Source: Pyrinomonadaceae bacterium
Lineage (GTDB): Bacteria; Acidobacteriota; Blastocatellia; Pyrinomonadales; Pyrinomonadaceae
Direction: 5' to 3'
Assembly: GCA_036277115.1 (NCBI GenBank)
Contig: DASUNM010000023.1
Span: forward strand, 1,178,001-1,242,000
Length of the DNA stretch: 64,000 nt
Of this stretch, positions 41,556 to 50,065 are shown in pieces (within the stretch, counting starts at the first letter, position 1; every line of letters begins with the position of its first letter). The translations under genes and the position numbers were made by a program. The notes below the pieces were generated by a model, which did no database searches, had not been told where the DNA came from, and worked only from the letters and a program-made list of their open reading frames with translations.

Positions 41556-41702
41556 TTGAATGTTCGATGATCAAGTTAAGAGAGCATCGCACATCCTACT
41601 GAGGCGATCGTTGACAGTCAAAAGCAGATGACGGTAGTGTCCAGATTTGGCTAATAACATACCTGACTGATCTATCAACAAAAGTGACTTCCAGTAGATT
41701 GT

Positions 41703-41910
41703 GGTCAGCCCGAAAGGGCTGAAAGAGAGTAGCCGGGGGTTGAGCGCGCAGCGCGATACCCCCGGATTGAGTGACAATGATTTCTGACCCTGAAAGGGTC
41801 ACAGAACTCGTCCAGCACCCCTTCAGGGTGCGAATTCTATATCGACGCTCTCCGGGGGGTCTACGCTTCGCTGCGACCCCCGGCTACTCTCTCGCAACCC
41901 TTCGGGTGCA
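41703..41910. repeat. Composite repeat, family C copy 3 (reverse orientation)
   Basis: It reads CAGCCCGAAAGGGCTGA, AGTAGCCGGGGGTTGAGCGC, ATACCCCCGG, TGACCCTGAAAGGGTCA, CACCCCTTCAGGGTGCG, GGGGGTCTACGCTTCGCTGC, ACCCCCGGCTACT, CAACCCTTCGGGTGC. The family D part seen in copies 1 and 2 is missing. Confidence 0.9.
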
Positions 41911-41920
41911 GCGACACGAA

Positions 41921-41948
41921 TTGCAGAAAAACTTCTCCTCTGTATAAT
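41921..41948 (+). promoter_or_regulatory. Sigma-70-like promoter for the GAF-protein gene
   Basis: TTGCAG at 41921-41926 and a consensus TATAAT at 41943-41948 are separated by 16 bases. A start near 41955 would leave a short leader before the ATG at 41982, where CAGGACG may serve as ribosome-binding site. Confidence 0.65.
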
Positions 41949-41981
41949 GCGGCCTTCGCTTTTCACAGGACGAATCTAACG

Positions 41982-42779
41982 ATGCCAGACAATTCAATTC
42001 CCGAGACACCTGAAGACGCCAACGCGGCGAAGATTCGTGACTCGCTCGACAAAGTCGACTTGTCCAACTCGTTGTCGAAGCCTATTCGTCAGGCGATTGA
42101 CGACTTGTTGAGAGTTGCGCAAGAGACAGTCGGTTCAGCCGACGCGTCGGTTTTGGTGCGCGACGGACGCGAGGGCGGGCTGAGATTTCTCGTCGCGGTC
42201 AGCGAGCTTGAAGAAGCGTTGTTGAAGATCAGAATTCCGCCGGGCAAAGGCATAGCCGGTCTCGTCTTTTCGAGCGGCCAACCGATGGCGGTCAACGACG
42301 TCAGCTCTGAAGGTTCATTCTGGTCAGGCGCCGACGAAGCGGTGGGATTCAAAACGGTGACGCTGCTCGCCACGCCCTTGCGCACGGGCAACGAAACGAT
42401 TGGCGTGCTGGAATTTGTGAACCGGCCCGGCGAACCGCCGTATCCGCCCTTCACGCCGGAAGAGATGGATGACGCGGCACGCTTTGCCGACGCAATTGCG
42501 CGCCTCGTCGATTCGTATGAAATGGCGCTGCTGGTTGAAGCGATGTTCCTGCATTCAATCCAGACCGGTGATGACCAAATGGGCGGCAACGATCAAACTG
42601 AATGGCTCAAAGGCCTGGACGCCGCGCCTGAGCACCGCGACCTCCTGTTGCTGGGCGTCAGGTTGCGCGACGTAGTTTCGCAAGGCGACGCGGAACGCGA
42701 AATGGTGCGCGACATTCTGGAGACGATTGCGCGCTTCGCTGAGAAACGTTCGTCGGGTTCGGGGTATTTCAATTTTTAG
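41982..42779 (+). CDS. GAF-domain protein
   Basis: The 265-residue protein has one GAF domain from about 35 to 185: LRVAQETVGSADASVLVRDG, LRFLVAVSEL, IPPGKGIAGLVFSSGQPMAV, then LLATPLRTGNETIGVLEFVN. The remaining C-terminus is helical. No kinase, cyclase or DNA-binding domain is attached, so it probably senses a small ligand and acts through a partner. The next gene, 146 bp downstream on the same strand, is a cytosolic subtilisin-like protease, which makes the two likely partners. Confidence 0.82.
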   Translation: MPDNSIPETPEDANAAKIRDSLDKVDLSNSLSKPIRQAIDDLLRVAQETVGSADASVLVRDGREGGLRFLVAVSELEEALLKIRIPPGKGIAGLVFSSGQPMAVNDVSSEGSFWSGADEAVGFKTVTLLATPLRTGNETIGVLEFVNRPGEPPYPPFTPEEMDDAARFADAIARLVDSYEMALLVEAMFLHSIQTGDDQMGGNDQTEWLKGLDAAPEHRDLLLLGVRLRDVVSQGDAEREMVRDILETIARFAEKRSSGSGYFNF

Positions 42780-42811
42780 ACAATGTTCCGTTTAGCACCT
42801 GGACTAATCGA

Positions 42812-42900
42812 ACGTTTAGCGGAGGGCTACCGCCCTCCGACTTGGCGGGCAGTAGCCCGCCTCTAAACGAGGACGAGGCGGACAAGTCCGCCATCTAAAC
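42812..42900. repeat. Palindromic repeat, family F copy 1
   Basis: Successive hairpins GGAGGGCTACCGCCCTCC, GGCGGGCAGTAGCCCGCC and GGCGGACAAGTCCGCC lie between CGTTTAG and CTAAACG words. A shorter relative is at 57511-57574. Confidence 0.85.
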
Positions 42901-42925
42901 GGTACCTGCAAGGAGAAGGCATCAA

Positions 42926-43750
42926 ATGGCGCAGTCCGAATCTGCTGTCACAGTTGATAACGATCTGATTGACCTGTGGTCGCAGATTGAGCCAGAGGCC
43001 CTTTGGAAAGGCCGCACCGGTCGCGGTGTGCGCGTGGGCGTCGTCGACAGTGGGATCGACACCGAACATCCGGAACTTGCCGGCAAGATCAAAGCCTCTT
43101 ATCAAGCGGTCAATGATGGCGGCCAAATCGTTTTCAAGGAATCAACCTCGGGCGATCAAGCCGGTCACGGCACCGCTTGCGCCGGCATCATCAGCAGCGT
43201 CGCGCCCGACGTTGAAATCACAAGTATCAAAGTTCTCGGTCCAACCGGCTCGGGCACTGGCGAAATGTTTCTGATGGGCGTGGACTTTGCCATCAAGCAG
43301 AAACTTCAAGTGGTAAATCTCTCGCTCGGCACCACCAAGCGCGACTTCTGGATGCCGATGCGTGAGTTGTTGGACAAGGCGTACCGCGAACGCGTGATGC
43401 TCGTGGCGGCCGCGAATAACCTTCCGCAACTCAGTTCGCCTTCTATTTTTTCATCATCGCTGGTGTCGGTGGTCAAACGCGCCGGTGGAGATCCGTTCAA
43501 CTTCGGATTTCAGTACGGCGAAGTCATCGAGTTGGTGGCGCCGGGCGTGCAGGTCGAGACAACCTGGCCGGGCGGTGGACGACGACAAATGACGGGAAAC
43601 AGTTTTGCTGCGCCTTACGTTACCGGGGTCATCGCGCTCTTGCTCGAGGCGCGGCCCGACCTAACGCCTTTCCAAATCAAAACAATTCTCTACGCGATTG
43701 CCCAAAAGAATCAGGCAAAGACGGCGGCCGCTGAGAGCAGTGGGCAGTGA
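42926..43750 (+). CDS. Cytosolic subtilisin-like (S8) serine protease
   Basis: The 274-residue protein is a bare S8 catalytic domain: Asp41 in GVVDSGID, His81 in GHGTACAG and Ser near 226 in GNSFAAPYVTG, with the oxyanion Asn in VAAANNLP. It lacks a signal peptide and an inhibitory propeptide, so it should act inside the cell, as do leader-cleaving proteases of several peptide pathways. AAGGAGAAGG precedes the ATG. It follows the GAF gene and lies 2.7 kb from the precursor genes. Its last residues SSGQ and TGA stop lie in a GTGGGCA heptamer array. Confidence 0.88.
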   Translation: MAQSESAVTVDNDLIDLWSQIEPEALWKGRTGRGVRVGVVDSGIDTEHPELAGKIKASYQAVNDGGQIVFKESTSGDQAGHGTACAGIISSVAPDVEITSIKVLGPTGSGTGEMFLMGVDFAIKQKLQVVNLSLGTTKRDFWMPMRELLDKAYRERVMLVAAANNLPQLSSPSIFSSSLVSVVKRAGGDPFNFGFQYGEVIELVAPGVQVETTWPGGGRRQMTGNSFAAPYVTGVIALLLEARPDLTPFQIKTILYAIAQKNQAKTAAAESSGQ

Positions 43751-43800
43751 GCGGTGGGCAGTGAGCAGTGTCCATACCACCTGCTGCCGCGAAGTGGGTT
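43730..43800. repeat. Heptamer array and family J-like word
   Basis: AGCAGTGGGCAGTGAGCGGT and following GTGGGCA/GTGAGCA units start inside the protease gene and supply its stop. ATACCACCTGC...GAAGTGGG at about 43772-43799 is a diverged family J palindrome. Confidence 0.75.
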
Positions 43801-43824
43801 TCCGCGATTATTGGTTTTGAACGT

Positions 43825-44373
43825 TTATTTCGCGCTCAGAATTCGTCCCATCACCACCAGCGCGCCGAGGTGATATGAGTTGTGATCGGCGACGAGCAGC
43901 GCTTCGCGCAGAATTGTTTGACCGGTGCCGTGCGGAATCCTGGCAAGCAGATCCGTTGACGGATCAGCGACGAGATTCTCGATCTCTTTCAGGTCGTTCT
44001 GGAACTTCCTGATCGTTTCCTGCCAAAGCTCCGGCGTTCCTACCTCCTGCTTAGGCGGCCAATAACCTTCCGGCCACTTCGGCGAGACGTGTTTCGGATT
44101 ACGACTGAACTCCAGGATGTCCCATTGCGCGATGCGAATGTGCTCGAGCACTTGGCAAGCCGTGTACGGCAAACCCTCAAACGCTTGGCCGCACAGTTCA
44201 GCGGGAAAGCTTGCGACGAAGTCTTCGAATGTGACGTGCGCGCCTTCACCACGAAGGACGTGGAGCACGTGATCGCGCAGCGATTGATCAGAAGTCTTTT
44301 CCAAAATCTGTGCGATGCCCCTCCCCGCTTGCGGGGAGGGGGTTAGGGGTGGGGTCAACGCGTCGCACCTCAC
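43825..44373 (-). CDS. DinB/YfiT-fold protein with repeat-derived N-terminus
   Basis: From residue about 20 this 182-residue protein is a DinB-like four-helix protein: LRDHVLHVLRGEGAHVTFED, TACQVLEHIRIAQWDILEF, the YWPP segment, ELWQETIRKFQNDLKEIENL and LLVADHNSYHLGALVVMGR. The His in the third position set (HIRIAQW, DHNSYHLG) fits the metal-site pattern of the family; substrates are thiols or unknown. The first 19 residues (LTPPLTPSPQAGRG) are translated family I repeat, so the true start may be TTG just inside, or the gene may have adopted a repeat-borne start. Confidence 0.75.
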   Translation of the reverse strand: MRCDALTPPLTPSPQAGRGIAQILEKTSDQSLRDHVLHVLRGEGAHVTFEDFVASFPAELCGQAFEGLPYTACQVLEHIRIAQWDILEFSRNPKHVSPKWPEGYWPPKQEVGTPELWQETIRKFQNDLKEIENLVADPSTDLLARIPHGTGQTILREALLVADHNSYHLGALVVMGRILSAK

Positions 44374-44410
44374 CCCCCGGCCCCCTCTCCGCAGGCGGAG
44401 AAGGGGAGAA
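44316..44410. repeat. Palindromic repeat, family I copy
   Basis: CCCCTCCCCGCTTGCGGGGA, GGGGGTTAGGGGTGGGGTCA, then CCCCCTCTCCGCAGGCGGAG. The same order occurs at 49949-50040 and a shorter version inside the methyltransferase insert near 18085-18145. It overlaps the 5' end of the DinB-like gene. Confidence 0.85.
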
Positions 44411-44451
44411 GTTTCCGCTTTGCCTAACAGGAATGCGACGTTAGCGGCGTA

Positions 44452-47400
44452 TCAATTCCTCTTCCGGTTGATGCGATACGCATCGTAGCGGCAAATCGCC
44501 GAATGATCACAGAACTTACACGTCTTCTTGCCTTCAGATGGCCGAACGCGAAAGTCGCCGGCGCGCATGCCGTCGATGAACTGCCACACGCGTCTTGAAA
44601 CTTCACTGCGAATACGCTGCCACTCAATATCGTCAACCATCGCAATTCGGCTGGTGACATTCGTACAGTCGCTCAACATTTTGCGGTACAACCCTTCATT
44701 CAACCGTTGTCCGCGCCCGCGCAAACGATAGTAACCACCACCCGCGAGCTCGAAACTCGGCAGAAACAACTGCTCCAGCGCCGCGAGGTAAATCGGGATC
44801 TGAAGTTGGCGCCCCGCGGACATGTCTCTGTGTTTCGCGCCCACCGACGACTTGTAGTCGTACGCGACCACGCTGCCGCACGATTCGCTCACATCGACGC
44901 GATCGATTTGTCCCTGAATCGACGCCGCTTCCGATGATCCGTCTCCTGGCCGCGGTATCTTCAAGTAGTCCGACTTCGAAGATGGATCGCTGGCTTGGGA
45001 CGGTCGGCCAAAGGCTAACTCAAAATATGTGGGAAGCATTCCCCGGGCCTGCGTGCGCTCTTGCAGGCGCAGGTCATGCAGCAGGACCTGCTCGAGAATC
45101 AGCTTGCGAATCTCACAATCGATTTTCCAAATGCGTTCGTTGAGCGGCGGTACCAGCTGCTCGTGTTCCTTGAACACTTCATCGGCGACGGCGTTGATTT
45201 CGGCGCGCAAGACTTCGCGATCAAGCGAGGGGAGGTACTGCTTTCGATGCTTTTCGAAAAATCTGCGCAACACGTCGTGCAGCAGCTTGCCCGCATCGAT
45301 TGCGGTTAGGTCGAGCGCTGCTTCGTTGCGCGGCTCGAGTCGCAACACGCGCGCCCCGAAGAACTTGAACGCGCAGTTGCCGTAAGCGCTCAACCCGCTG
45401 GCGCTGTAAACGTATTCAGGACCGAAATGATTCGCGAGCAATGCGCGCAAATCGCTATTGGTTATCTGCCCGTCGTATGGCCCAAACCCGTCTCCGCTGC
45501 GCTCTATCTCGATCGCGACGCGGCGCAGCAACGAATCGGACAGGTACATCTCACGTCGCGCACGAGCCGCCAGTTCCGTAGCCACGACCGGTGAGAACTC
45601 AGACTCGTGCGAGTCAGTTCGCGTGCGTTGCCCGTGTCCGGCCTTTTGCCGCACGAGCTTCGCCGCTAACTCGGCGCCGCTCGAAATCGATTGCACCTCG
45701 TGGCTGTCGATGTCACTGCGAATCTGCCTGCGCTCTAATTGTGCCGGCGCAATCGCGCGGCGTAATTCTTCGATGTAGTAAGACGGCACGGTCTCAATGC
45801 CGTCATCGGCCGCCAAAGGGCGCGTCAGGTACAGACGTTCAGTCGCGCGGCAGGCGCACTGATAGAAATAATGCTCTTCTTTCAAAAGCGTCTCAGTCGA
45901 AATGTCTTCGAGTACGAGACCATGCTTCTTGAGTCGTTCGCGTTCGTCATGCGGGTACAGCCAGTCACGCGACGCGCGCAAAGGAAAGCTGCCTTCATTC
46001 ATGCCGGCGATGAACAGCGCGCGAAAGCGCAGGCCGCGAACATCCGTTGCTTCAAGCACGCGCAAGCCGTCACGATCACCAGCAGAGATGGCCAGCGTCT
46101 GAGATTTTAAACAGCGTTCGAGTTCATCAATGAATGCTGAGAGAGAGACCTGAGTCGGAAACCCGACTGTCAGGGAGGGCTTTGAGATCTCAGATCTCAA
46201 AGTTGAGATCTCATAAGGCACCCTCCCTAACGGTCGGATCTCCGCCACGATTGTGTTTGCGACGTCGAAACTGCGGACCGTAGCCGCGAGCGCGCGCCGC
46301 AAAGCTTCTATCCCGCGCACATTTAACATGACCTGCGGAACGTCCGCGGGGCTGTGCAGTCTTGTCAGCGGTCCCTGCACCTCAGGCGCAAACTCGAAAG
46401 CTTCCAGTAAAGACATCAACGCGCGTCGTAGCTCATCAGTCGTACCCTGCTCGGGAGTGAGCGCGATCGTGTCTCGCAGATGTTCAATCACGAGCATCGT
46501 CCAGGCGATTGCCGCCGGATGGATCGGCGACGGTCGCTTCGTTTTTTCCTTTGGCGCCGGTTCATCAGGAGCGGGCGCTTCGACTTCGAGCGTGACCGCG
46601 GCGTCCTCTCCGTTCGGGTCGGTTGCGCCGATAAACGAACGCGCAGCGTCCGGTGACGGCAGAACGCGAATCAACCGCGCGGCGCGATCCAGCCACGCGC
46701 GCACCCGTTGTTCGCTGCCGACATACGCGATTACATTTTCGATTACGTCCGGCGCCCAGCGCCCGATGCCCAGCGCAAAACGGCGGCTCGCATTGCGTTC
46801 ATCTTGATCCGATGCGTCGAGCAACGTCGCGTAACGATCGTCGAAAACCGTCGTCAATTCCAGCAACTGCTCGTCTGAAAGGCGGAAGTAATCAGTTTTG
46901 AGTAGATGTGCGAGATCGCTCGCTTTCGGATTCGTGACGTGCTCGCGCTCCGGATCTTTCAGGATCTGAAGTAGCTTCGCCGTAGCGCGAATACAGGGAA
47001 TGTCATTGGCCGCCACGCGTCTTTCCAGATTGCAGGGCACCGATTCTACGGCGAACACGCGCAAGATAATGTCCGCGTAAGCCGCGCGTTCGCGCACCAC
47101 CACCGCCATATCGGAAAGCTTGTAATTCTCTTCACCGATCAAACGCTTCATTTCTTTGGCTATCGAGCGCAGCTCAGTTTCGCGATCGCTGCATTCGAAC
47201 AGTTGGAGCGCCGGCATCTTGCCCGCACTTGCGCCCCGATCATCCTGCGCATTGAACAGCCGTGCGGGCAGGTCGGCACGCGACGGTTCAGCAGCAACTT
47301 CCTCAAAGTCGGCAATCGACTTCAGTTGTTCAATCGTCGATTGAAACGTCTGAAAGATCTGTGGGTTACGGTCGTCATAGTTGATATTGACGATCACGTT

Positions 47401-48249
47401 GGGAATCCGCTGGATGATTAGCCGCAGCATCTCGCCCTGTACCGGAGTGAAATCAAAGAAGCCGTCGAGCACCAGCAGATCGATGTTGTCGAGCCATTCA
47501 GACGTTTGATCTCCGCGCAGGATGTGTAAGGCGCTAAGTTGGTCAGCGTCCGCGTCCGTGTACCCGAAACTTTTGAGCGCCTCTTCGTATTTCGAGTAAA
47601 TCAACGCGACATCTTGATCGAAATCGTTCTGACTCTTCGGGCTTTGGACCTTGGACGTTGGACTTTGGACTAAGTCGTCCGCAGCCCTCGAATCAACGAT
47701 GCTCGCAAACTCTTCCGCAGTTTTTCCGGCACGTTGCAGTTCGCCGATCAGTGTCGCGATGGTGTTGACGCACCCACCACGGTTCGCCAGACGTTTGATC
47801 GCCGGCAGGCGGTCGGCCTCCGCCAGTTGCTTGATGATTTGGGAAATCAGGCTGTGACGCAGCGGCAGTTCTTCGCGATCGATCGGAACGAGCGAAGCGA
47901 GCCCGAGCGTGTCAGAACCGCGAGCAGTAGCGACCGGATCAGGAAAGCACTTCGCCGAATCAACGCCCTCAGTTGATCCGGTAGCTACCGCTCGCGGTTC
48001 TGACACGATTGCGCTCGACAGCACGCGTCTGACGAATCCACGAAACAGATAAAACGGAAACTCGTCCCAAACTCCATGAACGTTCTTTCCATCCAGGACT
48101 GTCTGTGTGGCGAGGTCCAGCAGCGGATGTGAGGCCGCGATGTAAAGCAGCCGATCAGTTTCGCCTTTCGCGACGTACTCAGCACAACGCGCGAGCAGTC
48201 GTTCGCGATTCGTCCCGAGGACCGGTCCTAACCAAATTTCTTTCGGCAT
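44452..48249 (-). CDS. AddB-like PD-(D/E)xK nuclease/helicase-fold protein with repeat inserts
   Basis: The 1265-residue protein resembles AddB/RexB. An inactive-helicase-like body (LYIAASHPLLD, YTDADADQLSAL, FRALFIAGMNEGSFPLR) is followed by a C-terminal nuclease with GQIDRVDV, VVAYDYKSS and the QxxxY motif GRQLQIPIYLAAL. Cysteines in YGNCAFKFFG and KTCKFCDHSAIC fit the iron-sulphur staple of AddB nucleases. It should process DNA ends in recombination with an AddA partner, which is not in the window. Three repeat stretches are translated in frame: residues about 82-113, 192-205 and 670-699. Confidence 0.82.
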   Translation of the reverse strand: MPKEIWLGPVLGTNRERLLARCAEYVAKGETDRLLYIAASHPLLDLATQTVLDGKNVHGVWDEFPFYLFRGFVRRVLSSAIVSEPRAVATGSTEGVDSAKCFPDPVATARGSDTLGLASLVPIDREELPLRHSLISQIIKQLAEADRLPAIKRLANRGGCVNTIATLIGELQRAGKTAEEFASIVDSRAADDLVQSPTSKVQSPKSQNDFDQDVALIYSKYEEALKSFGYTDADADQLSALHILRGDQTSEWLDNIDLLVLDGFFDFTPVQGEMLRLIIQRIPNVIVNINYDDRNPQIFQTFQSTIEQLKSIADFEEVAAEPSRADLPARLFNAQDDRGASAGKMPALQLFECSDRETELRSIAKEMKRLIGEENYKLSDMAVVVRERAAYADIILRVFAVESVPCNLERRVAANDIPCIRATAKLLQILKDPEREHVTNPKASDLAHLLKTDYFRLSDEQLLELTTVFDDRYATLLDASDQDERNASRRFALGIGRWAPDVIENVIAYVGSEQRVRAWLDRAARLIRVLPSPDAARSFIGATDPNGEDAAVTLEVEAPAPDEPAPKEKTKRPSPIHPAAIAWTMLVIEHLRDTIALTPEQGTTDELRRALMSLLEAFEFAPEVQGPLTRLHSPADVPQVMLNVRGIEALRRALAATVRSFDVANTIVAEIRPLGRVPYEISTLRSEISKPSLTVGFPTQVSLSAFIDELERCLKSQTLAISAGDRDGLRVLEATDVRGLRFRALFIAGMNEGSFPLRASRDWLYPHDERERLKKHGLVLEDISTETLLKEEHYFYQCACRATERLYLTRPLAADDGIETVPSYYIEELRRAIAPAQLERRQIRSDIDSHEVQSISSGAELAAKLVRQKAGHGQRTRTDSHESEFSPVVATELAARARREMYLSDSLLRRVAIEIERSGDGFGPYDGQITNSDLRALLANHFGPEYVYSASGLSAYGNCAFKFFGARVLRLEPRNEAALDLTAIDAGKLLHDVLRRFFEKHRKQYLPSLDREVLRAEINAVADEVFKEHEQLVPPLNERIWKIDCEIRKLILEQVLLHDLRLQERTQARGMLPTYFELAFGRPSQASDPSSKSDYLKIPRPGDGSSEAASIQGQIDRVDVSESCGSVVAYDYKSSVGAKHRDMSAGRQLQIPIYLAALEQLFLPSFELAGGGYYRLRGRGQRLNEGLYRKMLSDCTNVTSRIAMVDDIEWQRIRSEVSRRVWQFIDGMRAGDFRVRPSEGKKTCKFCDHSAICRYDAYRINRKRN
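46154..46242. repeat. Family B copy 3, inside the AddB-like gene
   Basis: CCCGACTGTCAGGGAGGGC and a complementary CCCTCCCTAACGGTCGG enclose GAGATCTC words, as in the copy at 58439-58533. It is read through in frame as residues about 670-699 (ISKPSLTVGFPTQ). Confidence 0.88.
47636..47675. repeat. Heptamer units inside the AddB-like gene
   Basis: GGGCTTTGGACCTTGGACGT and following TGGACTT units with a 7-base period are translated as SPTSKVQSPKSQ at residues about 192-205. Confidence 0.8.
47911..48004. repeat. Inverted pair of family J palindromes inside the AddB-like gene
   Basis: GTCAGAACCGCGAGCAGTAG and CTACCGCTCGCGGTTCTGAC are inverted copies 34 bases apart. The 94-bp element is read in frame as residues about 82-113 (EPRAVATGS ... 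VATARGSD). Confidence 0.88.
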
Positions 48250-48260
48250 GAGGTTACTGT

Positions 48261-48322
48261 CGTGGCACAGACTTTAGTCTGTGATTCCATCGTTGAATTC
48301 ACAGACTAAAGTCTGTGCCACT
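48261..48322. repeat. Palindromic repeat, family A copy 2
   Basis: GTGGCACAGACTTTAGTCTG and CAGACTAAAGTCTGTGCCAC form perfect arms around a 20-base loop. Same layout as 532-590. It lies between the AddB-like gene and rmuC, within 12 bases of the former's start codon. Confidence 0.9.
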
Positions 48323-48344
48323 TCGCAGATGAATTCTGGCTGAG

Positions 48345-49826
48345 TCATCCACCAGCGGTCTTTGAACTTCTCAACAGAGGCATCGTTTCGTCATCGTCAG
48401 GTTCGGGTTCGGGTTCACCCGCCACCAATTCAGGAAAGAGTCCACCTTCGTCCAGCGTCAGGACGCGTGTTGATTTATCGACTGAGTCGATGATCTCAAC
48501 TTCTTCACCGGCAATAGCGCCGCGTTCTTTGAACTTGCGCGCCGTCACCATCACGCGCGCTTCGAGCGAACCCACGCCTTTGTTGTACGACTCAAGCGCG
48601 CGATCGAGATTGCGGCCGATGTCTGCGAAGTAGTTGACGAAGGTCCGCAGCCGGTCGTAAAGCTCCTTGCCGAGTTTTCCTACTTCGTCGGCATTGGCGG
48701 CCCTTTGCTCCTGTTGCCAACCGTATGAGATGGCCTTCAAAAGCGCGATCAATGTCGTGGGCGTGGCAATGATCACCCGCTGATTGATGCCATCTTCAAT
48801 CAGCTTCGGATCCTGTTCGAGTGCCGCACTATAAAAATTCTCGCCGGGCAGGAAAAGCAAGACGAACTCCGGCGTCGGCTGGCAAGTTTCCCAATATGAT
48901 TTCTTGCTAAGGTGGCCGATGTGCGTGCGCACCAGGCGTGCGTGCTCCTTTAGTCTTTCCACGCGAATGCCATCGTCGGTGGTTGAGATCGATTCATAGA
49001 ACGCTTCGAACGGAACCTTTGCATCCACCACAATTGTCCTATTCCCTGGAAGCCGCACAATGACATCCGGTCGAATACGCCCGTCTTCCGTTATCACGTT
49101 TGCCTGTTCGTTAAAGTCGCAGTACTGGACCATGCCGGCAAGTTCGACGACGCGCCGCAGCTGGATCTCGCCCCAGCGCCCCCGAATGTGGGGAGTGCGC
49201 AACGCCTTCACTAAATTTCCGGTTTCCGCCTGCAGCTGCAACTGCGACGTGGCCAGGCCACGCACTTGTTCACGCAGCTCGGCGTAAGCTCCGGCGCGGG
49301 CTTTTTCGATCTCGCCAATCTTCCCGTCAACTTTATCGAGCGACTCTTTCAGGGGCTTAACCAGTTGGTCGATCGCCTGTTGCCGCTGATCCAAATCGCC
49401 TTTCGCGGTCGCTTGAAACTTTTCCAGCGTCGCGCGCGCCAGGTTGAGGAATTCCTGGTTGTTGTCTTTCAAAGCGTCACGCGAAAGCGCCTTGAATTTC
49501 TCAGCCAGTTCTTCGGTGACGCGCTTGAACGATTCGGTTCGCTCCTGAGCGGCGCGGCGCTCGCCTTCAAGCTGAGCCTGCAAACGAGAATTGTGTTCGC
49601 GCAGTCCGTCGCTTTCGCTCACCTCGCCGTCAAGAGCCCGCTGAAGCTTCAGCAACTCGTTGTCTTTTGAGAGCAGCCGCTCATGAAACGTGGCGAGTTG
49701 GGTCGCGCTTTCACTCTTTCCGTCTTCGAAGGCGCTGTTCGCCTTGGCGCGGAAGATTAGCCAGGTGACGACTGCACCAAGTGCCACACCGGCCAGCAGT
49801 ATGAGAACGGGGATTACCTCAGTCAT
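48345..49826 (-). CDS. rmuC: RmuC-family DNA recombination protein
   Basis: The 493-residue protein has an N-terminal membrane anchor (VIPVLILLAGVALGAVVTWLIF), a long coiled coil to about 200, and the RmuC nuclease-fold domain: LRTPHIRGRWGEIQLRRVVE, then RPDVIVRLPGNRTIVVDAKV, IATPTTLIALLKAISYGW. The D...DAK arrangement matches the PD-(D/E)xK-like core of the family. RmuC limits inversions and other rearrangements at short inverted repeats in E. coli; in a genome this rich in inverted repeats that is worth noting. It lies upstream of the AddB-like gene on the same strand. Confidence 0.92.
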   Translation of the reverse strand: MTEVIPVLILLAGVALGAVVTWLIFRAKANSAFEDGKSESATQLATFHERLLSKDNELLKLQRALDGEVSESDGLREHNSRLQAQLEGERRAAQERTESFKRVTEELAEKFKALSRDALKDNNQEFLNLARATLEKFQATAKGDLDQRQQAIDQLVKPLKESLDKVDGKIGEIEKARAGAYAELREQVRGLATSQLQLQAETGNLVKALRTPHIRGRWGEIQLRRVVELAGMVQYCDFNEQANVITEDGRIRPDVIVRLPGNRTIVVDAKVPFEAFYESISTTDDGIRVERLKEHARLVRTHIGHLSKKSYWETCQPTPEFVLLFLPGENFYSAALEQDPKLIEDGINQRVIIATPTTLIALLKAISYGWQQEQRAANADEVGKLGKELYDRLRTFVNYFADIGRNLDRALESYNKGVGSLEARVMVTARKFKERGAIAGEEVEIIDSVDKSTRVLTLDEGGLFPELVAGEPEPEPDDDETMPLLRSSKTAGG

Positions 49827-49948
49827 GGAAACTCAGTTTAGCAGAAGTGTTGCAAACGTGAAACAGCGTCGCGGCCGCGGGCAATTTGGAGTGCGGCGGC
49901 CTGACGCCGCTTTGGATCGCCGTGAGCTTCGTCCATGGAGGATCCAAG

Positions 49949-50040
49949 TTCCCCTCTCCGCTTGCGGGATGGGTTAGGGGTGGGGTTGGCGAGCGCGCTA
50001 CCTCTCCCCCGCCTCCTCTCCGCTTGCGGAGAGTGGAGAG
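49949..50040. repeat. Palindromic repeat, family I copy
   Basis: CCCCTCTCCGCTTGCGGGAT, GGGTTAGGGGTGGGGTTGGC, CTCCTCTCCGCTTGCGGAGA. Same arrangement as 44316-44410. It is followed by GAGAGCGCCAGCAAGCCGGC. Confidence 0.85.
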
Positions 50041-50065
50041 CGCCAGCAAGCCGGCGCTCTCCACA

